A stretch of DNA of 64,000 nt from JAJPHW01 sp963799065 (lineage in GTDB: Bacteria; Acidobacteriota; Terriglobia; Terriglobales; Acidobacteriaceae): assembly GCA_963799065.1 (NCBI GenBank), contig CAWCVJ010000003.1, positions 434,001 to 498,000 on the forward strand. The letters are read 5' to 3'. Positions 8,431 through 15,028 of the stretch are shown in pieces. The notes under the pieces are model-generated. The model had not been told where the DNA came from, did not search any database, and saw only the letters and a list, made by a program, of their open reading frames with translations. The translations under genes were made by a program, and so were the position numbers. Within the stretch, counting starts at the first letter, position 1, and each line of letters begins with the position of its first letter.

Positions 8431-9357
8431 ATGTCTCGCATCCTAGCGGTCGCGAACCAGAAAGGCGGCGTCGGCAAGACCACCACTTCCATTAACCTTG
8501 CCGCCAGCGCCGCTTCCCTCGGCATCGAAACCCTCCTCGTCGACTGCGACCCACAGTCCAACGCCTCCAGCGGCCTCGGATTCCCCAAGAATCCCGACCG
8601 CCTCAGCACTTACCACCTCCTCATGCAGGAAGCTACCGCCGAAGCCGCCCTCCAGGCCACCGATCTCGACAACTTGGCCCTGATCCCGGCTCACAAGAAT
8701 TTGATCGGAGCCAATCTCGAACTCATCGATGGCGACCGCCGCGAATTCCGACTCCACGACGCGCTCGCCCCAATCCGTAATCGCTTTCAACTCATCGTCC
8801 TAGACTGTCCGCCTGCACTCGATCTGCTCACTCTCAATTCCCTCGTCGCCGCCGACGCCGTCCTCATTCCCATGCAGGCCGAATACTTCGCCCTCGAAGG
8901 AATATCCGAACTCCTCGACACCATCGAACGCATCAAGTCAAACTTAAATCCGCAACTCGGAGTCGAAGGCGTCGTCCTTACTATGTTCGACGACCGCACC
9001 AACCTGGCCCAACAAGTCACCTCCGAGCTGCGCCGATATTTCGGCAAGAAACTCTGCGAAACCAGCATCCCCCGGAACATTCGCCTCGCTGAAGCCCCCA
9101 GCCACGGAAAGCCCGCTATCCTTTATGACCCGCGTTCCCGCGGTGCGGAGAGTTACCTGGCCCTCGCCCGCGAAATCATCGCCCGCTGCCTTCCGGACCT
9201 CAAATTGCCTGAGCCATTGATCGATCTCTCCGCCCAAGCCGAATCCACCGGGAGTCCTAGCGACGGCGAGGCACCTGGCGAGTCTCAGAAAAAAGACAAT
9301 CGTCTTCGCAAATGGATCAAAGGCCGCAGCAAAATCACCACCATTGACATCGCCTAA
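8431..9357 (+). CDS. parA: Chromosome-partitioning ATPase ParA (Soj)
   Basis: The 308-residue protein is a deviant Walker ATPase that moves ParB-parS complexes along the nucleoid. The sequence MSRILAVANQKGGVGKTT gives the deviant Walker A at 11-18, followed by LLVDCDPQ (Walker A') and LIVLDCPP (Walker B). The ATG at 8431 is chosen since the family begins just before the first beta strand and the upstream part covers parS-like sites. The C-terminal 45 residues are an extra polar tail. parB follows after 16 bases. Confidence 0.93.
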   Translation: MSRILAVANQKGGVGKTTTSINLAASAASLGIETLLVDCDPQSNASSGLGFPKNPDRLSTYHLLMQEATAEAALQATDLDNLALIPAHKNLIGANLELIDGDRREFRLHDALAPIRNRFQLIVLDCPPALDLLTLNSLVAADAVLIPMQAEYFALEGISELLDTIERIKSNLNPQLGVEGVVLTMFDDRTNLAQQVTSELRRYFGKKLCETSIPRNIRLAEAPSHGKPAILYDPRSRGAESYLALAREIIARCLPDLKLPEPLIDLSAQAESTGSPSDGEAPGESQKKDNRLRKWIKGRSKITTIDIA

Positions 9358-9373
9358 TGGGAATGAATCGCAA

Positions 9374-10288
9374 ATGACGACCACCACAACTCCTCCAAAA
9401 CGCGCTCTCGGACGAGGCCTCGACTCGCTTTTGCCCTCGGGTCCACGTTCCGTCACACCCCCGCCAGCGGAAGCCGTGACACCCCGCGATGCCGAAATTC
9501 GCGAAATTCCGCTGGACGCGATCGACAGCAACCCCCATCAGACGCGCTTGCTATTCGCGCAGGAAGCATTGCAGCAACTCGCCGACTCCATCCGCGAAAC
9601 CGGACTGGCGCAGCCCATCGTTGTCCGCCCTGCGACGGGCAATCCGCAGCGCTTCGTCTTGGTTCTCGGTGAACGCCGCTGCCGCGCTTCTAAGCTCGCC
9701 GGAAAGACCACCGTCCCGGCCATCATCCGCCAAGTCTCCGAGCAGCAGGCGGCGGAGATGACGGTCATCGAAAATCTTCAGCGCCAGGACCTAACTTGCA
9801 TCGAGCAAGCTGCAGCGTTCTTCAAACTTAGCCGCGACTTTGGCCTTACCCAGGAGCAGATTGCGCAACGCGTCGGCGTATCGCGCGAGTCGGTTGCCAA
9901 CTACTTGCGCCTGCTGCGCCTGCCGGAGGGAGTGATCCATTACCTGCAAATCGGCAAGCTCACGTTCGCGGAGGGCCGCGCCTTGTTGGGTCTCCACGAG
10001 CCGAAAGATGCTGAGGTTCTGGCGGAGAAGTGCTCGAGCGGATCGATCTCATTCGCGCAGCTTGTCGCGGCCATCAAGGCGGCGAACGCCAAAGCCATGG
10101 GAGAGACCGCTCCTGCGGCGGCTGCGCCTGTACTTGATCCCAACGTGCGCGCGGCCCAGACGGAAATCGAGCGCGTCCTGGGCCTACGAGTTCAAATCAA
10201 AGACCGCCACGGCCGCGGAAAAATAGTAATCGAATACGACTCAATCGACGACTTCGACCGCCTAACCCAGGCGCTCAGCCGGAAGTAG
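9374..10288 (+). CDS. parB: Chromosome-partitioning protein ParB (Spo0J)
   Basis: The 304-residue protein is the CTP-dependent DNA clamp that loads on parS. It opens with RALGRGLDSLLP, has the CTP-binding GERRCRA motif (99-105), the helix-turn-helix LTQEQIAQRVGVSRESVANYLRL-type region (about 158-185) and a C-terminal dimerisation part. A TTG start ten codons upstream would overlap parA, but the ATG at 9374 fits family starts better. The parS-like pair upstream of parA is its likely target. Confidence 0.93.
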   Translation: MTTTTTPPKRALGRGLDSLLPSGPRSVTPPPAEAVTPRDAEIREIPLDAIDSNPHQTRLLFAQEALQQLADSIRETGLAQPIVVRPATGNPQRFVLVLGERRCRASKLAGKTTVPAIIRQVSEQQAAEMTVIENLQRQDLTCIEQAAAFFKLSRDFGLTQEQIAQRVGVSRESVANYLRLLRLPEGVIHYLQIGKLTFAEGRALLGLHEPKDAEVLAEKCSSGSISFAQLVAAIKAANAKAMGETAPAAAAPVLDPNVRAAQTEIERVLGLRVQIKDRHGRGKIVIEYDSIDDFDRLTQALSRK

Positions 10289-10328
10289 TCGTAAACTACT
10301 AATTTAGTTGATAGCGTTGCTCCGGTAC

Positions 10329-10369
10329 TGTCAGACGCTTGTGCTATGATGTCTGACATGGTGTCTGAC
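10329..10369 (+). promoter_or_regulatory. Putative operator/promoter of the vapBC-like pair
   Basis: TGTCAGAC (10329-10336) and GTCTGACA (10351-10358) form an inverted repeat with a 14-base spacer, and GTCTGAC recurs at 10363-10369. Between them lies an extended -10 element, TGCTATGAT (10342-10350), with no convincing -35. Ribbon-helix-helix antitoxins typically repress from such repeats. If this -10 is used, transcription would begin at or next to the ATG at 10358, so the messenger may be leaderless. Confidence 0.5.
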
Positions 10370-10639
10370 CGCATCACGATTCGCATTCCGGAGACGCTTG
10401 GGGAGCGCTTGCGCCATCGCTCGCGGATGCGGGGGCAGCCCGAGTCGGCGCTGGTCCGCGAAGCCTTGGAGACTTATCTGGGACAGCCCAACGACGCGCG
10501 TCCCGCCTATGAACTGGCCGCAGAAGCGGGATTGATAGGCTGCATCGGGCACGGCCCGAAACCTCCGGCGACAGACCTCAGCACGAATCCCCGCCACATG
10601 GAAGGCTTCGGCAAGTCAAACTTCGGCACAACCAGGTGA
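10358..10639 (+). CDS. Ribbon-helix-helix antitoxin-like protein (VapB/CopG type)
   Basis: The first 45 residues (MVSDRITIRIPETLGERL, then a helix with SALVREALETYL) match the ribbon-helix-helix DNA-binding fold. The rest, rich in Gly, Pro and Asn, would be the toxin-binding tail. The protein would bind and neutralise the PIN-domain partner and repress its own promoter. Alternative ATG codons lie at 10346 and 10349; the one at 10358 is preferred because the repeats and -10 element lie directly upstream. Its stop overlaps the next start by four bases (GTGA), which suggests translational coupling. Length is about 93 residues. Confidence 0.75.
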   Translation: MVSDRITIRIPETLGERLRHRSRMRGQPESALVREALETYLGQPNDARPAYELAAEAGLIGCIGHGPKPPATDLSTNPRHMEGFGKSNFGTTR

Positions 10640-11061
10640 AGCGGCGCGTGCTGGTGGACACCGGACCGTTGGTTGCCATTCTCTCGAGCCTGGACCAACA
10701 CCACGCCGCATGCGTAAAAGCGCTGCATCAACTGCCCGGCCCGCTGCTTTCCTGCTGGCCCGTGATCACGGAGGCCGTGTGGCTCTTGCGTTCGCATCCG
10801 ACCGCCGTGCAGCAGCTTCTGCGAAGCTGTTCTTCAGAGAAGCCGAGCGGCTTCCTGGAACTGCTTCCGCTCTCCGGCGCAGAAGCTGGAGCCATTGCCG
10901 ACGTCATGAAGGCGTATCAAGACATTCGCCCTCAACTGGCCGACGCAGCGCTGGTTTACCTGGCCCGGCGCGAAGGCATCGACACCATCTTCACCCTCGA
11001 CCGCAGAGATTTCAGCGTCTATCGCTCCGCCACAAAACGCGCCTTTCGGATTCTGCCGTGA
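10636..11061 (+). CDS. PIN-domain ribonuclease toxin (VapC type)
   Basis: The 141-residue protein has the PIN fold, a metal-dependent RNase that in VapC toxins cleaves tRNA or rRNA. The acidic residues are in place: D8 in LVDTGPL, E46 in ITEAVWLL, D103 in QLADAALV, and D122/D125 in TLDRRDF. It starts with GTG inside the antitoxin stop codon. Together they form a type II toxin-antitoxin pair. The pair sits next to a restriction-modification relic, in line with an accessory insertion after parB. Confidence 0.85.
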   Translation: MKRRVLVDTGPLVAILSSLDQHHAACVKALHQLPGPLLSCWPVITEAVWLLRSHPTAVQQLLRSCSSEKPSGFLELLPLSGAEAGAIADVMKAYQDIRPQLADAALVYLARREGIDTIFTLDRRDFSVYRSATKRAFRILP

Positions 11062-11115
11062 TCGCCAGTGGGTAGGAGAAAAGCTCACGGCCCCATCTAT
11101 GACTTCGAGTGGGCA

Positions 11116-11463
11116 CTACTCGAAAAGGGGTGCACCTTGTTCGGTCTTTGCCTTCTTCCGCTTCGGAGTCTCTGTCGGCTCAAATGCGGCAGCCGCTTTA
11201 AGCTCTTCTTCGGAAATGAGCGGGCCTGCGCAGATTCGGTCGAGTAGCTCCGCCTGCTTCGGCTCGAGCTCGACTAGCATGGCGAGGACGTTCAGAACAT
11301 TCAGCAGTTCCGTTGTGTATTCGGGAAGCCAATGATCCGGTTGGACGTCGCCAAGCGGGGAGGGTTGTCGCCGGTCGCCGATGATGGGGCGCTCTCGATT
11401 TTTCTTGCGGTAGCTGAACCACTGCAAGAGCACCTGCTTGCCTGATACCTCGTACTGCCACAC
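11116..11463 (-). pseudogene. C-terminal relic of a type ISP restriction-modification enzyme
   Basis: The 115-residue frame begins VWQYEVSGKQVLLQWFSYRK and contains RPIIGDRRQPSPLGDVQPDHWLPEYTTELLNVLNVL and LLDRICAGPLI, which match the very end of type ISP (single-chain Type I-like) enzymes, the target-recognition part. Complete enzymes exceed 900 residues and carry nuclease, helicase and methyltransferase domains, none of which remains. Upstream, the frame is closed by a stop nine codons before the GTG. It is thus a remnant, probably not functional, though an expressed fragment cannot be excluded. Confidence 0.7.
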
Positions 11464-11677
11464 GGCTGGGTCCGCAATGATCGATCACGGACATTATCGC
11501 ATTAGAGGCGGGAACGCGTTGCGGAATACGTGTCGCGGGCTGGTAGGATCTTTTCGCGTGCAAGATCGGTCGCTTCGCGCACGTTCACTGCCCTCAAGAC
11601 GACACAGTTCGGCGAGACGCGGCGTGTACAATCAAGCCTTTGTGCGTTAACTATGCGCGCGGGAGAGATTTTCAGGT

Positions 11678-13135
11678 TTGAAGCTTAGGGATTTAGGTTT
11701 GTTGGCGCTGCTCACGGCGGGGGCGTTTCTGGTGCAGGGGTATCATCCGGGGGCGGAGGATGCGGAGATTTATTTGCCTGGCGTGGAGAAGCTGCTCAAT
11801 CCCAGGCTGTTTCCGGCGTACACGGAGTTCTTCGCGTCTCATGCGCACTTGACGCTGTTTCCCAACCTGATCGCGGCTTGCGTGCGGGTGAGTCATTTGT
11901 CGTTGAGCGGCGTGTTGTTGGTGTGGCAGGTCGCGTCCATCTTCTTATTGTTGCTGGCGTGCTGGAAGCTTGCCGGACTTTGTTTTCGGAACGTCGCCGC
12001 GCGCTGGGGGGCGGTCGCGCTGGTCGCGGCGTTGCTGACGCTGCCGGTGGCGGGGACAGCGCTCTACATTTTGGATCAGTACACTAATCCGCGAAACATG
12101 GCGGCGTTTGCGGGAATCTTTGCGGTAACGGCGACGCTGGAAAAGAAGTACGTCGTAGTCGGATTATGGCTGGTGTTTGCGGCGGCGGTGCATCCGTTGA
12201 TGGCGGCGTTTGCGTTCTCGCTGTGCTTCCTGCTGATTGTGATGGAGCGGGCTAAGTTGTGGGACACGCGCGAGGCGGTGTTCTTGGTGCCGCTCGCGGG
12301 ATTGTTCGCACCGGCGACGCCTGCGTATCATCAGGCCGCGTTGCTGCATCCGTTTCATTATGTGCTGAAGTGGCAGTGGTATGAGTGGATCGGAATCTTC
12401 GCGCCGATGGCGCTGTTCTGGTGGTTCGGAAGAATGTCGAGAGAGGTTGCGCCGCAGGGCGAGCCGGCGCTGCGCCGACTGTGCCGCGCGTTTATTCTGT
12501 ATGACGCGATTTACTTCGCGGCTGCGGTGGCGATCTCGGCTCCGGCGCGATTTGAGGTGTTGGCGCGCTTTCAACCGCTCCGCAGCTTGCATCTCTTATA
12601 CATAGTCCTGTTCTTGTTCATAGGTGGGTTTCTGGGGGAGTATGTATTGAAGACGCGCGTGTGGCGATGGATCGCGCTCTTCCTCCCTTTATCTGTCGGG
12701 ATGTTTCTGGCGCAGCGAGCGCTGTTTCCTGATAGCGGCCATATTGAATGGACGCTGACGTCGTCGAAGAACTCTTGGGCGCAGGCTTTTGTTTGGGTTG
12801 AGCAGAACACGTCGGTGGACGCGGTGTTCGCGCTCGATCCCAAGTACTCGCAACTTCCAGCCGAAGATGCTCAGGGATTTCGTGCCATCGCCCAACGCAG
12901 CATGATCGCCGACGCCGGAAAAGACAGCGGTGCAGTCAGCATGTTTCCTCCGATGGCGGACGAGTGGTATCGCGAAGTGCAATCCCGCGAAGACTGGAAA
13001 CACTTTGAGCGGAAGGACTTCGCGCGGTTACAATCGGAGTACGGTATTTCGTGGGTAGTTGTGAGTCAGGCGCAGGCATCGGGAATGAACTGCCCGTATC
13101 AGAATCAGGCCGTATCGGTGTGCAAGCTCGACTGA
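11678..13135 (+). CDS. Polytopic membrane protein of unknown function (DUF6798/GT39-like)
   Basis: The 485-residue protein has about ten hydrophobic segments between residues 5 and 350, with the soluble C-terminal part from 360. The order resembles membrane glycosyltransferase-like proteins: an acidic loop after the first segment (GYHPGAEDAEIYLPGV), then the end WAQAFVWVEQNTSVDAVFALDP, where dolichyl-phosphate-mannose-type and DUF6798 proteins have W-x-W-x-x-x-N-T-P-x-D-A. The catalytic function is not proven. Start is TTG at 11678; no better codon exists in frame. The next gene, an oxygenase, follows after 22 bases and may be co-transcribed. Confidence 0.6.
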   Translation: MKLRDLGLLALLTAGAFLVQGYHPGAEDAEIYLPGVEKLLNPRLFPAYTEFFASHAHLTLFPNLIAACVRVSHLSLSGVLLVWQVASIFLLLLACWKLAGLCFRNVAARWGAVALVAALLTLPVAGTALYILDQYTNPRNMAAFAGIFAVTATLEKKYVVVGLWLVFAAAVHPLMAAFAFSLCFLLIVMERAKLWDTREAVFLVPLAGLFAPATPAYHQAALLHPFHYVLKWQWYEWIGIFAPMALFWWFGRMSREVAPQGEPALRRLCRAFILYDAIYFAAAVAISAPARFEVLARFQPLRSLHLLYIVLFLFIGGFLGEYVLKTRVWRWIALFLPLSVGMFLAQRALFPDSGHIEWTLTSSKNSWAQAFVWVEQNTSVDAVFALDPKYSQLPAEDAQGFRAIAQRSMIADAGKDSGAVSMFPPMADEWYREVQSREDWKHFERKDFARLQSEYGISWVVVSQAQASGMNCPYQNQAVSVCKLD

Positions 13136-13157
13136 CCGAAACAAAAGGACAAGCTGA

Positions 13158-14021
13158 ATGGCAGTTGCGGCAACCGTCTCCAAGCCAACGTCGGTGTTCG
13201 ACTACGAACGCTGGAGCTACGAGCTCACGCGGCTGAGGCGTGTGTACCAGGACAATCCGCCATGCCCGCACGTTCTGTTGCCGGACTTCATTGCGCCGGA
13301 AGCGGCGTGGGAAGCGGCGCAGCAGTTTCCCGGCCCGACGACCGAGGCCTGGACGCAATACAAACATCAGAACGAAAACAAGTTGGGACTGGCGAAGCGG
13401 GACATGTTTCCGCCCCAGCTGGCCGAGATTGTCGATGAACTGAACTCGCCTGAGTTCGTGCGCTGGCTGTCGGAGTTGACTGGGATTCCGGGGCTGATGT
13501 CGGATGAGAGCATGGAAGGCGGCGGCCTGCATCAGTCCACTCGTGGTGGCTTCCTTAACATTCACACCGACTTCAGCATGCATCACTACCACAAGAACTG
13601 GCGGCGGCGGGTGAATCTCATTCTGTATCTGAATCCGGCGTGGCAGGCGGAGTGGGGCGGCGCGATCGAGCTGTGGGACACAAACATGCAACACTGCGCT
13701 GCGAAGTATCCGCCGTTTCTGAATCATGTTCTGATCTTCAACACGGACGACAAGTCGCTGCATGGTTTTCCTGACCCGTTGCAATGCCCGGAAAATGAGT
13801 CGCGCAAGAGCGTGGCGCTTTATTACTACACGGAAGAGCGCGAGGGCCAGCGTCCCAAGTCGACGGACTATCGCGCGCGCCCGAATGACGGCGCGGTGAA
13901 GTCCAGCTTGATATGGCTGGATAAAGTCGCCGTGGATCTCTATTCGCGGGCCAAAGTAAGGTTTGGATTTTCCGACGAGCTCGCCAGCAAGGTGCTGGGA
14001 TTTTTCTCTGGGAAAAAGTAG
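13158..14021 (+). CDS. 2-oxoglutarate/Fe(II)-dependent oxygenase (prolyl hydroxylase-like)
   Basis: The 287-residue protein has a double-stranded beta-helix oxygenase domain of the 2OG-FeII_Oxy_3 type (about 95-228). The iron triad is H136-x-D138 in NIHTDFS and H202 in LHGFPDP, and R216 in SRKSVALYYY would bind 2-oxoglutarate. Relatives hydroxylate prolines in proteins or peptides or modify sugar chains; the substrate here is unknown. An ATG with AAAGGA upstream is clear. It follows a membrane protein gene and converges on a GT2 gene, so a role in envelope glycan or protein modification is possible. Confidence 0.85.
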   Translation: MAVAATVSKPTSVFDYERWSYELTRLRRVYQDNPPCPHVLLPDFIAPEAAWEAAQQFPGPTTEAWTQYKHQNENKLGLAKRDMFPPQLAEIVDELNSPEFVRWLSELTGIPGLMSDESMEGGGLHQSTRGGFLNIHTDFSMHHYHKNWRRRVNLILYLNPAWQAEWGGAIELWDTNMQHCAAKYPPFLNHVLIFNTDDKSLHGFPDPLQCPENESRKSVALYYYTEEREGQRPKSTDYRARPNDGAVKSSLIWLDKVAVDLYSRAKVRFGFSDELASKVLGFFSGKK

Positions 14022-14024
14022 CGG

Positions 14025-14831
14025 TTAAGATTTGGCTTCCGCTGGCAAGCCCGTCGAATAATAGGTTGCGCTGCTGCCATCCAGGCGCTTGCCATTTTTA
14101 TTGAAGATGGAAAAACTGGCCATCCCGGCCCGTTGCAATCCAAATTGTAGCGACGTTGCGAGCACGCCCAGCCCGTACTTCACGCTGCGGGAAAAATTGA
14201 TTGACGAGGCTTCTTCGAAGTATTTCGTCGGGCAGGACACTTCGCCAATGCCGAAGCCGAAATGGGCGCACTGCGCCAGCATCTGATTGTCGAAGACGAA
14301 GTCATCGGAGTTTTCGAGCAGGGGAAGTTTTTCCAATACCTGGCGGCTGAAGGCGCGGTAGCCACTGTGATACTCGGAGAGCTTGATTCCCAGAAAAATG
14401 TTTTCGAAGGCGGTCAGGAAGCGATTGGCAATATATTTCCACCAGGGCATTCCGCCGCGCAATGCGCCCCCGCCGAGGATGCGTGAGCCCAGGACTACAT
14501 CGTAGATTCCATACGCCACCATGCTGGACATTGCCGTGACCAGCAGCGGCGTGTACTGATAATCGGGATGGACCATGATTACAACGTCGGCTCCGGCCGC
14601 CAGAGCCTCGCGATAGCAAGTCTGCTGATTGCGTCCGTAGCCGTAGTTGCGATCGTGCACGAACGAGCGCAAGCCCAGCTTGGCGGCGACTTCGAGAGTT
14701 CGGTCGGAGCTATGGTCGTCGACGAGAATGACTGTGTCCACGGCGTCAGGCAGCTCGCGCACGGTGGCTTCAAGAGTCTTCTCCGCGTTATAGGCGGGCA
14801 TTACCACTGCGATGCGTTTGCCGTTGATCAT
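14025..14831 (-). CDS. Glycosyltransferase family 2 (polyprenyl-phosphate glycosyltransferase-like)
   Basis: The 268-residue protein is a GT-A-fold glycosyltransferase of family 2 that starts IAVVMPAYNAEKTL and has ILVDDHSSD (D38, D39) for nucleotide-sugar binding and HPD (D90) in place of the usual DxD. The region GSRILGGGALRGGMPWWKYIANRFLTAFEN resembles DPM1/DpgA-like enzymes that load mannose or glucose onto a polyprenyl phosphate. No C-terminal membrane segment was seen. Substrate and acceptor are not known. It is convergent with the oxygenase gene, three bases apart. Confidence 0.85.
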   Translation of the reverse strand: MINGKRIAVVMPAYNAEKTLEATVRELPDAVDTVILVDDHSSDRTLEVAAKLGLRSFVHDRNYGYGRNQQTCYREALAAGADVVIMVHPDYQYTPLLVTAMSSMVAYGIYDVVLGSRILGGGALRGGMPWWKYIANRFLTAFENIFLGIKLSEYHSGYRAFSRQVLEKLPLLENSDDFVFDNQMLAQCAHFGFGIGEVSCPTKYFEEASSINFSRSVKYGLGVLATSLQFGLQRAGMASFSIFNKNGKRLDGSSATYYSTGLPAEAKS

Positions 14832-15007
14832 GAATCAAAACCGTGGAAGGTTGAAGCAGCTAACGATTTTAGTATACGCGATCCTGGCGTGAAACCGGTG
14901 GGCAGGCGGCCCAATTGCCAGAGACAAACCGCGTCATTCGACCTCACAGCGTCGTGTTGTGCAGAAATTGTAGCCCGTTGAAAAGAGAGACTGGAGACAG
15001 AGAAGGG

Positions 15008-15013
15008 TATAAT
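15008..15013 (+). promoter_or_regulatory. -10 element of the kinase fusion gene
   Basis: TATAAT, a perfect -10 box, lies 15 bases before the ATG at 15029. A TTGAAA (14978-14983) is upstream, but at 24 bases it is too far for a normal spacer, so the promoter may depend on an activator or use another -35. Confidence 0.35.
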
Positions 15014-15028
15014 CGCGGCAATTCCATC

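Noticed and set aside
11198..11563. 121-codon frame overlapping the type ISP relic
   Set aside because: It is a shadow in another frame and matches no protein family.
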